This document shows, piece by piece, positions 1-8,421 of a stretch of 64,000 nucleotides of DNA. Position 1 is the stretch's first letter, and every line of letters starts with the position of its first letter. Under the pieces are notes generated by a model. That model saw only the letters and a program-made list of their open reading frames with translations. It ran no database searches and was not told the origin of the DNA. A program made the position numbers and the translations under genes. The DNA is taken from positions 558,001 to 622,000 of the forward strand of contig OZ220734.1 of assembly GCA_965116945.1 (NCBI GenBank). Direction: 5' to 3'. The stretch is from Plut-88900 sp965116945. GTDB taxonomy: Bacteria > Chloroflexota > Dehalococcoidia > Plut-88900.

Positions 1-60
1 AGCCGATGACTGCAACGTACAGGAAGGCAAGGTGAATACCCGCAGCCGCGGCAAAGAGGG

Positions 61-137
61 TGGTGGGCCATCCTGGACTCGAACCAGGGACCTCAGTCTT
101 ATCAGGACTGCGCTCTAACCACCTGAGCTAATGGCCC
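61..137 (-). tRNA. tRNA-Ile (GAT)
   Basis: The reverse strand folds as a complete cloverleaf. The acceptor stem GGGCCAT pairs with ATGGCCC, and the T arm carries GGTTCGAGTCC. The anticodon stem CAGTC/GACTG encloses the loop CTGATAA, giving anticodon GAT. A CCA end is encoded (bases 61-63 on the + strand). The gene sits alone, about 200 bases beyond the 3' end of the glycine cleavage operon. Confidence 0.97.
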
Positions 138-230
138 GTGAATAACCATTATAGCAGGGGGTGGGGTTGGGGGGCTATTGGGTGGGAGGGATAGGCGAAG
201 GAGACCAGCGGGCTATGCGTGGGCCTCCCC

Positions 231-286
231 CCGCTCATACTTCGAGTGGCCTCCCTCCACAGGCGGATCTTCGACAGCATGAGCGG
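231..286 (+). repeat. R1 intergenic hairpin repeat, long-loop form
   Basis: Arms CCGCTCAT and ATGAGCGG enclose a loop beginning ACTTCGA. The same arms and ACTTCGA loop recur between other genes (7225-7262, 7393-7430, 54487-54519, 63728-63760). This copy has extra sequence in the loop and lies just downstream of gcvPB. Confidence 0.6.
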
Positions 287-340
287 CCCGACCCAGGGGA
301 TGGGTTGCATTCTGGCTTTTCGGGGGTGTAAGGGTGGGGA

Positions 341-1807
341 TTACCAATGTAGGTCCGGGTGGCGGGCGGCCTGGGCTTCGTCTAGGCGGGAGACGGGGGT
401 GGTGTGGGGGGATGAGATAACGAGGTCGGGGTCGGACTCCGATTCCCGGGCGATGGCATTCATGGCGTCCACGAATGCGTCCAGGGTGCGTTTGCTCTCG
501 CATTCGGTGGGTTCGATCATGAGGGCCTCGGGGACCACCTGGGGGAAGTACATGGTCGGGGGGTGGAAGCCGTAATCCATGAGACGCTTGGAGATGTCCA
601 GGGCCCGGACGCCGAGGGTTTTCTGTTTTGACGCAGAGAACACCGCTTCGTGCATGCAGGTGCGTTTGTGAGGGAGCAGGTAGTGCTCCTGCAGTCGGGT
701 CGAGAGGTAGTTGGCGTTGAGGACGGCGTTTTCGCTGATCTCCCTCAGGCCAGGGGCCCCAAGAAGCCTGATGTAGGCATATGCCCGCAGCACGACTCCA
801 AAGTTGCAGTGGAAGGCGCTGATCTTGCCTATGGACTTGGAGGGTCGACCCAGACGGTAGTGGGCGCCTGAGTCGGATTCGTCCTTGTATACGACTGGGG
901 CGGGGAGGTAGTCGGCGAGGGAGTCGGCGGCGCAGACGGGCCCGGCGCCCGGGCCTCCGCCGCCGTGGGGGGTGCTGAAGGTCTTGTGCAGGTTAGAGTG
1001 GACCACGTCGAAGCCAAGGTCTCCGAAGCGGACCCGGCCGAGAATGGCGTTAAGGTTTGCGCCGTCGCCGTAGACCAGGGCCCCGGCGTCGTGGATTGCG
1101 TTGCAGATATCGAGGATACGAGGGTTAAAGAGGCCGAGGGTGCTGGGAAGGGTGAGCATCAGGGCGGCGGTCTCGGGGCCAGCGAGCTCCCGGAGGGCCT
1201 CGACGTCGAGGTTTCCCTGGGGGTCGGAGGGAGCGGTGACGACATCGTAGCCGCACATCTTGGCTGAAGCGGCGTTGGTGCCGTGGGCAGTGTCGGGGAT
1301 GAGGACCTTTTTGCGGGTCTCGCCTTCGCCGCGTTCCTCATGGTAGGCACGAATCATGAGGAGCCCGGCCATCTCACCGTGGGCCCCGGCCAGCGGGGCA
1401 AGGCTGACAGCCTTTGCACCGGTTATCTCAGCGAGAAGATCCTGGAGGCCATACATGATGGCCAAGGCGCCCTGGGCGGACTCAGGGCTCTGGAGGGGAT
1501 GAATGTTGGCGAAGCCCGGTAGCCGGGCGACCTCCTCGTGCCACTTGGGGTTGTACTTCATTGTGCAGCTACCGAGGGGATAGAAGCCGGTATCTATGCC
1601 GAAGTTCAACTTGCTCAGGCCCGTAAAGTAGCGGACAAGGCCCAGTTCCCCAATCTCCGGAATGTCCAGTTCGCCGCGGAGGAGGTCATCGTCCGGCAGG
1701 TCTGAGGCAGGGACATCGATCTCGGGGAGGGTAGTGCCCCGGGCGCCAGGGGCGTCGAGGTCCATGAGGGAGGGGCGGTTGGGTTGGGTTTTGGCTATAT
1801 CAGGCAT
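341..1807 (-). CDS. gcvPB: Glycine dehydrogenase (decarboxylating) subunit 2, P-protein
   Basis: This is the C-terminal half of the split P-protein, which decarboxylates glycine with PLP and passes the aminomethyl group to lipoyl-GcvH. The protein is 488 residues, normal for the split form. The PLP-binding lysine is expected at Lys275 in HKTFSTPHGGGGPG, and the motif DTAHGTNAAS is present near residue 172. It is the last gene of gcvT-gcvH-gcvPA-gcvPB and begins 2 bases after gcvPA ends, so the two subunits are probably made in equal amounts by coupled translation. No riboswitch was seen for the operon. Confidence 0.96.
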   Translation of the reverse strand: MPDIAKTQPNRPSLMDLDAPGARGTTLPEIDVPASDLPDDDLLRGELDIPEIGELGLVRYFTGLSKLNFGIDTGFYPLGSCTMKYNPKWHEEVARLPGFANIHPLQSPESAQGALAIMYGLQDLLAEITGAKAVSLAPLAGAHGEMAGLLMIRAYHEERGEGETRKKVLIPDTAHGTNAASAKMCGYDVVTAPSDPQGNLDVEALRELAGPETAALMLTLPSTLGLFNPRILDICNAIHDAGALVYGDGANLNAILGRVRFGDLGFDVVHSNLHKTFSTPHGGGGPGAGPVCAADSLADYLPAPVVYKDESDSGAHYRLGRPSKSIGKISAFHCNFGVVLRAYAYIRLLGAPGLREISENAVLNANYLSTRLQEHYLLPHKRTCMHEAVFSASKQKTLGVRALDISKRLMDYGFHPPTMYFPQVVPEALMIEPTECESKRTLDAFVDAMNAIARESESDPDLVISSPHTTPVSRLDEAQAARHPDLHW

Positions 1808-1809
1808 GG

Positions 1810-3117
1810 CTAGGCTAGTTCTTTAAGCGCCTGGACGAGGTGATCTATCTGGTCTCGGGAGTTGGTCTCGGTGGTGCAGAGGAGCATGGCGTTGGGGATG
1901 GAGTCGCTGATGTCCAGGCCGCCGATGATCCGGGATTCGAGGAGGGCGGCGTTAATCTCGGAGGGGGGTCTTGGACACTGGACTGCGAACTCCCGGAAGA
2001 AGGGGCCATCAAGGGGAAGGGAATAGCCAGGTATTGCAGCGATTTGAGAAGCGGCATAGTGGGATTTGTGGTAACAGAGCCGGGCCACGTGGGCCAGACC
2101 CCGGGGCCCGACGGCGGTGAGATAGGCGGTGGAGGCGAGGGCGACAAGGGCTTCGCTGGTGCAGATATTTGAAGTTGCCGTCTGGCGTCGGATGTGCTGC
2201 TCCCGGGTCTGGAGGGTGAGCACGTAGCCCTCGCGGCCCTGATCGTCGGTGGTCTTGCCGACAATGCGGCCGGGCATCTGGCGAAGGTGTCGGGTCTTTG
2301 CAGCGAACAGGCCGACGTATGGGCCTCCAAAGGTAGTGGGTGAGCCGATGGTCTGGCCTTCGCCGACTACGATGTCGGCGCCGTAGTCTCCGGGGGACTT
2401 GAACATGGCGAGGGCCACGGGGTCGGCGGACACTACGAGCAGGGCCTTAGTCTCGTGGGCCGCGTTGGCGAGGCCACTGAGGGAGTTGATACGGCCGTAG
2501 AAGTCCGGGTACTGGGTGATGACGCAGGCGTCGGAGTCGGTGAGGGCGAGGGAGTCGGGGGAGACAACGGACATGCCGATGTCCTGGGGGCGCATGTAGT
2601 GGGCTATGACGTCCCGATATATGGGCGACACGGTATCCAGTACTACGACGTTGCTGCGCCTGGTGAGTCGACAGGCCATGAGCGCGGCCTCGGCGAGGGC
2701 GGTGGAGCCGTCGTACATGCCGGCGTTGGCGACGTCCATACCCGTGAGGTGGCAGACCATGGACTGGAAGTCGTAGGTAGTCTGAAGGGTGCCCTGGCTG
2801 ATCTCGGCCTGGTAGGGGGTGTAGGAGGTATAGAACTCGCTACGGCCCGTGACGTGACGGACGACGCTGGGGATGTAGTGATAGTAAGATCCAGCCCCCA
2901 GGAAGCAAGCAAAATCGTCCAGGTTGGCGTTCTGCAGGGAGAGGCCGCGCAGCTCTCGGATGAGCTCGAATTCGGAGAGGGGGGCGGGGAGATCGAGGTC
3001 GGGATCCCGATGGGATTCGGGGATTTCAAAGAAGAGGTCTGCTGTGGAGGCTACGCCGGTTGCCTCCAACATGGCCCTACGGTCGGTGTCTGTGTTGGAG
3101 ATGTATGGAGAAGACAT
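1810..3117 (-). CDS. gcvPA: Glycine dehydrogenase (decarboxylating) subunit 1, P-protein
   Basis: This is the N-terminal half of the split glycine decarboxylase, 435 residues. Family signatures seen include FLGAGSYYHYIPSVV near residue 72, FYTSYTPYQAEISQGTLQ, and TTFGGPYVGLFA in the second half. It forms the heterotetramer with the gcvPB product encoded immediately downstream. It follows gcvH by 20 bases in the same operon. The split arrangement is usual in Gram-positive bacteria, Chloroflexota and archaea, in contrast to the single-chain enzyme of proteobacteria. Confidence 0.96.
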   Translation of the reverse strand: MSSPYISNTDTDRRAMLEATGVASTADLFFEIPESHRDPDLDLPAPLSEFELIRELRGLSLQNANLDDFACFLGAGSYYHYIPSVVRHVTGRSEFYTSYTPYQAEISQGTLQTTYDFQSMVCHLTGMDVANAGMYDGSTALAEAALMACRLTRRSNVVVLDTVSPIYRDVIAHYMRPQDIGMSVVSPDSLALTDSDACVITQYPDFYGRINSLSGLANAAHETKALLVVSADPVALAMFKSPGDYGADIVVGEGQTIGSPTTFGGPYVGLFAAKTRHLRQMPGRIVGKTTDDQGREGYVLTLQTREQHIRRQTATSNICTSEALVALASTAYLTAVGPRGLAHVARLCYHKSHYAASQIAAIPGYSLPLDGPFFREFAVQCPRPPSEINAALLESRIIGGLDISDSIPNAMLLCTTETNSRDQIDHLVQALKELA

Positions 3118-3137
3118 GAGGGGGTGGAGTTGGTCGG

Positions 3138-3524
3138 CTAGGCTTCCTCGGCGATCAGGGCTTCATATTCGTCGGCGGTCATGAGGTGGTCGAGTTCGGA
3201 GGGGTCGGCGAGGTGTACTCTTAGCATCCAGCCGCCACCGTAGGGTTCCTCGTTGACCAGTTCCGGGCGGTCCAGTAGCTCGGTGTTGATCTCCAGCACC
3301 TCACCAGTGATGGGGGCGAAGAGTTCGGAGACAGCCTTGGGGGACTCAATTTCGCCGAAGGACTTGAACTGTTCGAGGTTCGCGAGGTCGTCGGGGAAGA
3401 AGACGAAGACTATGTCGCCGAGCTGCTCCTGGGCGAAGTGGGTGATGCCGACGAGGGCCTCGTCATCGGACTCCATCTTGACCCATTCGTGCTCTTTGGA
3501 GTACCTAAGATCATCAGGATTCAT
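3138..3524 (-). CDS. gcvH: Glycine cleavage system H protein
   Basis: This is the 128-residue lipoyl carrier that shuttles the aminomethyl intermediate among P, T and L proteins. The lipoylated lysine is Lys63 in ESPKAVSE, and the N-terminus RYSKEHEWV is characteristic. I chose the ATG at 3524 because GAGGTGA lies just upstream of it; an open frame extends to 3590, but the extra 22 residues do not resemble the family. It lies between gcvT and gcvPA in the operon. Lipoamide dehydrogenase (L protein) is not in the window. Confidence 0.95.
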   Translation of the reverse strand: MNPDDLRYSKEHEWVKMESDDEALVGITHFAQEQLGDIVFVFFPDDLANLEQFKSFGEIESPKAVSELFAPITGEVLEINTELLDRPELVNEEPYGGGWMLRVHLADPSELDHLMTADEYEALIAEEA

Positions 3525-3603
3525 CTTCACATCACCTCGACAAGCCGCGCGGAGGATGGTACGCGGGGCATCAGTGTCATTCTGCGCCAAACGGCGTAAA
3601 ACA

Positions 3604-4695
3604 TCAAGTGGGCCGGGAGTCGGGGCGGGGGCGGCGGTAGAAGGGCATGGGGGTGACGGTGGCGGGGACGTGGCGGCCGCGGATGTCGATATCGATCTTT
3701 GTGTCCTTGTGGGCGAGGGCCACGGGGAGAAGGCCCATGCCGATGTCCAGGTTCAGGCTCGGGGCGCGGCCGCCGCTGGTTACCTCGCCTACGGCTTGTC
3801 CTTCGTGGAGTATGGTCTGACCGTGGCGCGGGATGCCCCGGGCATCCATGACGAACCCGGCGAGTCTGCGCTCGGGGCCCTGCTCTTTGACCTTGAGAAG
3901 GGCGTCCTTGCCGGTGAAGGGGCCCGCGTTCAGGTCTACGAACCGGCCCAGGCCCGCCTCGAAGGGGTTGACGGTGGTATTCATGTCGTTGCCGTAGAGC
4001 CTTAGGCTGGCTTCGAGGCGGAGGCTGTCCCGAGCTACGAGGCCGCATGGCGTCACACCAGCGGCGACGAGGCGGTCCCAGGTGGGGATAGCAGCTTCGG
4101 CGTTGACGATGATCTCTACACCGTCCTCTCCGGTGTAACCGGTGCGGGCGATGAAGGTACCACTTGCACTATCGACAGTGATGGAGAAGAGGGGTGAGGT
4201 GTCGGGGTTGAAGGGTAGGAGGGATTGTAGGATGGAGGCGGCGCTCGGGCCCTGGACCGCGATCATGGCCGTTGCCTCGGTGCGGTCTTCGAGGGTTGCG
4301 TTGGGAAAGTCGGGGGCCCTCTCTCGGATAGTGCTGACGATGACTTCCCGGTTGGAGGCGTTGCAGACGATGAAGATACGGTGGTCGGGGAGGCGGTAGA
4401 CGATGAGGTCGTCGAGGATTCCGCCGGATTCGTTGCAGGCCATGCAGTACTTTGCGTAGCCCGACGGGATGGCGGTTACGTCGGCGGTGACCAGGGAGTC
4501 GGCGAGGGATTCGGCGTCGGGGCCGTCAAGAAAGAGCCTGCCCATGTGGGAGACGTCGAACATGCCGGCGTGGGAGCGCACGGCGTGGTGCTCCTGGATG
4601 GCTGAGCCGTAGCGGGCAGGCATATCCCAGCCGGAGAACTCGATCATCTGGGCGTCGAGGGCGAGGTGGGCGGGGTGGAGGGGGGTGGTTTTCAT
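3604..4695 (-). CDS. gcvT: Aminomethyltransferase, glycine cleavage T protein
   Basis: This enzyme transfers the methylene group from aminomethyl-GcvH to tetrahydrofolate and releases ammonia. The 363 residues start with PLHPAHLALDAQMIEFSGWDMP and contain MFDVSHMGR and GYTGEDGVEI, all hallmarks of GcvT. The C-terminal barrel ends with VTSGGRAPSLNLDIGMGLLP. It is the promoter-proximal gene of the gcv operon. The region upstream holds a C-rich/G-rich hairpin repeat and no recognisable glycine riboswitch, so regulation is not evident from sequence. Confidence 0.95.
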   Translation of the reverse strand: MKTTPLHPAHLALDAQMIEFSGWDMPARYGSAIQEHHAVRSHAGMFDVSHMGRLFLDGPDAESLADSLVTADVTAIPSGYAKYCMACNESGGILDDLIVYRLPDHRIFIVCNASNREVIVSTIRERAPDFPNATLEDRTEATAMIAVQGPSAASILQSLLPFNPDTSPLFSITVDSASGTFIARTGYTGEDGVEIIVNAEAAIPTWDRLVAAGVTPCGLVARDSLRLEASLRLYGNDMNTTVNPFEAGLGRFVDLNAGPFTGKDALLKVKEQGPERRLAGFVMDARGIPRHGQTILHEGQAVGEVTSGGRAPSLNLDIGMGLLPVALAHKDTKIDIDIRGRHVPATVTPMPFYRRPRPDSRPT

Positions 4696-4740
4696 GGGCG
4701 AATTTGGTTTGCGCAGGCGCGCTTGTTGTCTTTCGTTTTC

Positions 4741-4803
4741 ACCCTCACCCCAACCCTCTCACGCCTGAGGCGCATCTTCGACCCATCAAGGGAGAGGGGG
4801 CCG
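4741..4803 (+). repeat. Short form of the R3 repeat (constant hairpin only)
   Basis: The segment runs from CCCTCACCCCAACCCTCTC to GGGAGAGGGGG and forms a C-rich/G-rich hairpin. It lacks the second, variable hairpin of the full R3 elements. It lies between gcvT and the NIPSNAP gene. Confidence 0.55.
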
Positions 4804-4832
4804 GACTCCTCGGTAATGAAGGAGGGGAGGGG

Positions 4833-5162
4833 CTATTTGAGGGGGGAGTAGGAGGTGGGGCCGTAGAAGGTGTGGAATTCCCGGGAGACTACGGCACCGT
4901 GCTTCTTGCCGGCCGCTTCACGCCCAGCAAGCCAGTCGGGGTGGTTGAAGAACTCCTGCCACTTCTCCTCGCGCTCGTTGAGAGACTCCCAAGCCAGCAT
5001 GTAGGAAAGGGCGTTGGTGTAGTCGCCGGCGACGGGGGTCCAGGCGCCGACCAGTCTCATGCCGACCTTTTCGAAGACCGGCACGGCAAGGGTCTCCATG
5101 ACCTCGTTAAGGGCGGGCATCTTGCCGGGCACGGCTTCGTATCTTCGCATTTCGTAGATCAT
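4833..5162 (-). CDS. NIPSNAP family protein
   Basis: This 109-residue protein starts MIYEMRRYEAVPGKM and has the compact ferredoxin-like alpha/beta layout of the NIPSNAP family, whose role in bacteria is undefined. An AGGAGG lies 8 bases before the ATG and supports the start. The gene is on the same strand as the gcv operon and 137 bases upstream of gcvT, separated by a hairpin repeat, so co-transcription is possible but unproven. The function is unknown; the family call rests on the N-terminal motif, size and the conserved tryptophan-rich centre (MLAWESLNEREEKWQEF). Confidence 0.75.
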   Translation of the reverse strand: MIYEMRRYEAVPGKMPALNEVMETLAVPVFEKVGMRLVGAWTPVAGDYTNALSYMLAWESLNEREEKWQEFFNHPDWLAGREAAGKKHGAVVSREFHTFYGPTSYSPLK

Positions 5163-5706
5163 TGGGGCGCCTCCTGGGTGGTGGGGTTGGGATGGGGGAA
5201 TGTTACCACAGGGTCTTCAGGGTTTGATTGTTTTGCGTTTTCAGGCACGGGTTTGATTGTTTAAGGGTCGGGAGGGAGGGGGAACCCTCACCCCCTTGAT
5301 CCCCCTCTCCCTTAGGGCCTTCAAGGGAGAGGGGGAAGAAAAACAGAGGGATGCACCTGCGCTTTGGCGCAGGTGCATCCCTCTAGTTTGTACTGGTGGG
5401 GAAGGGATGGGTGGATTCATGCCAAGGTGCATCTCCGAGCCTATCGGGGCAGAGGGGGTAGGACTCCTGGCCCCACTCCCTTGCAGAAGGATGTGGCTTT
5501 CCAGGGCCGGGGCTGATGAGCAGGCTGGCGCTTCAGATTCCTCGCAGGGCTTCGGAACGACACTGTGAGCGGCGTTGGTCCGTGGATGCAGTACTGTGTT
5601 TTGGGTAGGGGCTGGGCTGGCAAGACGGGATTCATTGGGCAATGCTAGCCGTTGGGAATAATCAGGGCAAGAGGCAGATGTCACACTTTGGCTCTGTTGA
5701 GCACGT
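5163..5706. other. Gene-free interval with a full R3 repeat
   Basis: No convincing gene is present between the NIPSNAP protein and tupC. Open frames here are low-complexity readings through the repeat at 5284-5400. The rest (5400-5706) shows no feature I can name. Confidence 0.6.
5284..5400 (+). repeat. R3 repeat copy 1: constant hairpin plus variable palindrome
   Basis: A constant C-rich/G-rich hairpin (CCCCCTCTCCCTT ... AAGGGAGAGGGGG) is followed by a second hairpin at 5345-5384. That hairpin has 18-base arms that match perfectly around the loop TTTG. The outer arm AGAGG/CCTCT is shared with the other copies, while the inner arm GATGCACCTGCGC is unique to this one. The element ends CTAGTTTGTACTGG. 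Confidence 0.85.
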
Positions 5707-6438
5707 CTAGTAGACCATCTCTCCGCCGAGGAAGGACCTTGTCCTCGGGTCACGGGCGTTGGAGAAGAGCTCTTCGGTGGAGCCAACCTCTACAACCTTG
5801 CCGTCGAGGAGGAGGGCTGTGCGGTCAGCGAGGCGTCGGGCCTGGAAAACGTTGTGGGTGACTATTACGATGGTGGCACCCATCTCCCTGAGGCTACGGT
5901 GCATGAGGTCTTCGACGAGGGCGACGTTGTAGGGGTCGAGGTTGGCGGTGGGTTCGTCCAGGAGGAGGACCTCGGGTTCGAGGATGAGGGCACGGGCAAG
6001 GGCTACCCGCTGGGTCTCGCCGAAGGAGATGGTGGAGGGATGTTCCCGGGCCAGGGACTCCATGCCGAGCTTTTTGAGGAAGTCAGCGGCGCGGGCTTTA
6101 GCATCCTTGACCCCTCGCAGTTTCAAGCCGTAGGCGACGTTGTTCAACACGGAGGTGTTGAAGAGCAGAGGGCTTTGGAAGACGAGGGTCATGCGCCTGC
6201 GCACCTCCAGGGATATGGATGTACGCCCGTCGTAGGGCTGACCGAGGAAATTTATGATGCCCGAGGTCTGAGGTTCGAGGAAGTTGAGAAGGCGGAGAAG
6301 GGTGCTCTTGCCAGAGCCGCTGGGGCCAATGATACCGAGGGCCTCGCCCCTGCGGACCTCCAGGGACTCTATGTTGCATGCCTCGCGCTGGCCGTAGCGC
6401 TTTACGAGGCGATCCAGGGTGTAGACGTTGTCGGTCAT
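5707..6438 (-). CDS. tupC: Tungstate ABC transporter ATP-binding protein
   Basis: This is a 243-residue ABC ATPase that energises tungstate import at the inner face of the membrane. The Walker A motif is GPSGSGKS near residue 39 and Walker B is VLLLDEPTANLD. The signature is ISFGETQR, a departure from the common LSGGQ. A switch histidine follows in IVIVTHN. Its start overlaps the end of the permease gene by 4 bases, so translation is coupled. The substrate is assigned from the TupA-type binding protein at 7455-8351; molybdate cannot be excluded. Confidence 0.88.
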   Translation of the reverse strand: MTDNVYTLDRLVKRYGQREACNIESLEVRRGEALGIIGPSGSGKSTLLRLLNFLEPQTSGIINFLGQPYDGRTSISLEVRRRMTLVFQSPLLFNTSVLNNVAYGLKLRGVKDAKARAADFLKKLGMESLAREHPSTISFGETQRVALARALILEPEVLLLDEPTANLDPYNVALVEDLMHRSLREMGATIVIVTHNVFQARRLADRTALLLDGKVVEVGSTEELFSNARDPRTRSFLGGEMVY

Positions 6439-7133
6439 CGGGCGAGGGCCCTGCCCTGGAGTCGGGTGGCGAGGATGTTGATGGTGAATGAGATCAGCAG
6501 CAGGATGAGGCCAAGGGCGATGGCAGCGGCGAATTCACCCTTTCGGGTTTCGAGCACTATGGCCGTAGTGAGGACACGGGTGTTTCCGGCGATGTTGCCG
6601 CCGACGATGATAACTGCGCCGACCTCTGTGACGACCCTTCCGAAGGCGGCGGCGAGTGCTATTACCATGGAGACACGGGCCTCGCCGAGGAGGGCGAGGG
6701 TGGTCTGGGTGCGGGTGGCGCCGAGGCTCCTGAGCTGCAGGCGCATGCCGGGGTTTATGCCAAGGATAGCGGACATGGTGAGGCTGGCAATGACCGGGAA
6801 GGCGATGATGAACTGGGCGACGATAATTGCCCAAGGTGTAAAGAGCCAGCCGAGGACACCGAAGGGGCCCTGCTGGGAGAGCAGTAGAAAGACGATGAGG
6901 CCAACCACGACTGTGGGGAAGGCCATGCCCGAATAGGTAAGTCCTATGAGGACTCGACGGCCCGGGAAGCGGCTGAAGGCGAGCCAAATTCCATAGGGTA
7001 TGGCCGCGGCTGCGGCCAGGAGGAGGGCGAGGCCCGATACCTGAAGGGAGAAGAGAGCGATGCGTTGGACTTCGGGGTCAAGGCTGCCTATGAGCTTAAG
7101 AGCCTGCCAGATTCCGGATGCGATTTCTTCCAT
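6435..7133 (-). CDS. tupB: Tungstate ABC transporter permease
   Basis: This 232-residue integral membrane protein has about five or six hydrophobic segments, for example ISLQ-FSLQVSGLALLLAAAAAI near residue 30. Its cytoplasmic loop contains the EAA-like sequence LRSLGATRTQTTLALLGEA, which docks the ATPase. It is the TupB/WtpB type of permease. It lies between tupC, which it overlaps by 4 bases, and tupA, from which it is separated by a 321-base gap holding a tandem duplication. Confidence 0.87.
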   Translation of the reverse strand: MEEIASGIWQALKLIGSLDPEVQRIALFSLQVSGLALLLAAAAAIPYGIWLAFSRFPGRRVLIGLTYSGMAFPTVVVGLIVFLLLSQQGPFGVLGWLFTPWAIIVAQFIIAFPVIASLTMSAILGINPGMRLQLRSLGATRTQTTLALLGEARVSMVIALAAAFGRVVTEVGAVIIVGGNIAGNTRVLTTAIVLETRKGEFAAAIALGLILLLISFTINILATRLQGRALAR

Positions 7134-7137
7134 TATT

Positions 7138-7434
7138 GGGTGCGCTCTTCGGGGGTGGGGGAGGGGGGCTCAGGGTTGCTGTTGACTGCGCCTTTTGAAA
7201 CTACCATGTCGCCTTAACGCTGCCCCCCGCTCATACTTCGACTACGCTCAGCATGAGCGGCCCCGCCCCACCATCCGATGTTCTGCCAAGGTCTCTCCCG
7301 GGGAGGGGTGCGCTCTTCGGGGGTGGGGGAGGGGGGCTCAGGGTTGCTGTTGGCTACGCCTTTTGAAACTACCATGTCGCCTTAACGCCGCCCCCCGCTC
7401 GTACTTCGACTTCGCTCAGCATGAGCGGCCCCAC
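7138..7434 (+). repeat. Tandem duplication, period 168 bases, between tupA and tupB
   Basis: Two near-identical units start at 7138 and 7306, both beginning GGGTGCGCTCTTCGGGGGTG. They differ at a handful of positions. Each ends in the R1 hairpin with arms CCGCTCAT (or CCGCTCGT) and ATGAGCGG. The interval 7134-7454 contains nothing else. It stretches the tupA-tupB spacing inside what should be one operon. Confidence 0.9.
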
Positions 7435-7454
7435 ACCACCAGCCGAGTGGTTAA

Positions 7455-8351
7455 TCATGGGGTCTGTTCCAGGTGGACGGGGTTGAATAGGGAGAGGCCG
7501 AACTCGTCACGGCGGAAGTCCTTGATGCGCTCCTGGGTCTCGGGGGAGACCAAGAAAGCTATGAAGGACTCGGCGAGTTCCGACTGGACCTGGAGGTATT
7601 TTTCAGGGTTGACCATGATGACGTGGTAGGGGTTAAAGAGCTGCTCGTCGCCTTCAGACACGATCACAAGGTTGAGGTCCCTTCGGGCAAGGTAGGTGCC
7701 GCGGTCGGTGAGGGTGTAGGCGCCGAGCTCGTTGGCCGTGGTGATGGTGCCACCCATCCCCTGGCCGAGGGAGAGGTACCAGTCCTCCGACTCCACAGAT
7801 TCCACTCCGGCCTCCGACCACAGTTCTTTTTCCTTCACGTGAGTGCCCGACTCATCGCCGCGGGAGGCGAAGCGGGAGCCGGACTCTGCGATGCGGCGGA
7901 AGACCTCAGGGCCTGTGGTGAGGCCGGAGACACGGGCGGGGTCTTCGGGGGGACCAAGAACCACGAAGTCGTTGTACATCACGTAGGTGCGGTCAATCCC
8001 GTTTCCCTCCTCGACGAACTGCAATTCCAAGGAAGGAGCGTGGACGAGGACGACGTCGGCGTCGCCTCGGGCGGCGATGGCGAGGGCCTGGCCGGTGCCG
8101 ACGGAAATGACCCTGACGTGGGCGTTGTGCTTCTCCTCGAAGGGAGGGATTATGTGGTCTAGCAAGCCCGAATCATAGGTGCTGGTAGTAGAGGTGAGGA
8201 CCAGGGAGCGCTGGGTGCCCTGGAAGCAGGCGGAGGCTGCCAACAGAGCTGCAAACAAGGCTGACAGGGCCAGGAGAGCTAATACCCGCGACCGAAGACG
8301 GCTTATGCTGCCAAATGTGCTTGTTATTTCCCTTATGAGTCCGTTCTTCAA
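7455..8351 (-). CDS. tupA: Tungstate-binding lipoprotein of the ABC transporter
   Basis: This is the extracytoplasmic receptor for tungstate. The 298 residues begin with a lipoprotein signal peptide ending in the lipobox LAASAC, with Cys42 as the expected lipid anchor. The mature part has the TupA family landmarks TTSTYDSGLLD, GTGQAL, GDADVVLVHAP and MYNDFVVLGPPEDPA. The gene diverges from an XRE-type regulator across a 70-base region, which fits metal-oxyanion control. Tungstate uptake implies tungsten or molybdenum pterin enzymes elsewhere in the genome. Confidence 0.92.
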   Translation of the reverse strand: MKNGLIREITSTFGSISRLRSRVLALLALSALFAALLAASACFQGTQRSLVLTSTTSTYDSGLLDHIIPPFEEKHNAHVRVISVGTGQALAIAARGDADVVLVHAPSLELQFVEEGNGIDRTYVMYNDFVVLGPPEDPARVSGLTTGPEVFRRIAESGSRFASRGDESGTHVKEKELWSEAGVESVESEDWYLSLGQGMGGTITTANELGAYTLTDRGTYLARRDLNLVIVSEGDEQLFNPYHVIMVNPEKYLQVQSELAESFIAFLVSPETQERIKDFRRDEFGLSLFNPVHLEQTP

Positions 8352-8377
8352 AGCCGCCGCATTCTATGGAAGGAAAG

Positions 8378-8411
8378 TATAATTGTCAATAAGATAAGTT
8401 TACTTTACAAT
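8378..8411. promoter_or_regulatory. Candidate promoter and operator between tupA and its regulator
   Basis: TATAAT at 8378-8383 is a good -10 box for the + strand regulator, with no clear -35. Overlapping it, ATTGTCAA (8382-8389) and TTTACAAT (8404-8411) form an inverted repeat with one mismatch in 8 bases and a 14-base spacer. Its position between divergent genes suits an operator serving both. This is inference from position and symmetry. Confidence 0.35.
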
Positions 8412-8421
8412 CGGCATAGAT

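Noticed and set aside
1..60. Tail of a membrane-protein gene on the minus strand
   Set aside because: One frame reads as hydrophobic residues, but there is no start codon before the tRNA and too little sequence to support a gene.
4696..4832. Glycine riboswitch upstream of gcvT
   Set aside because: No glycine aptamer motif was found; the segment is a C-rich/G-rich repeat.
5284..5400. CRISPR array or simple terminator at the R3 elements
   Set aside because: There is one palindrome per locus with no spaced repeats, so not CRISPR; no U run follows the hairpin, so not a typical rho-independent terminator.
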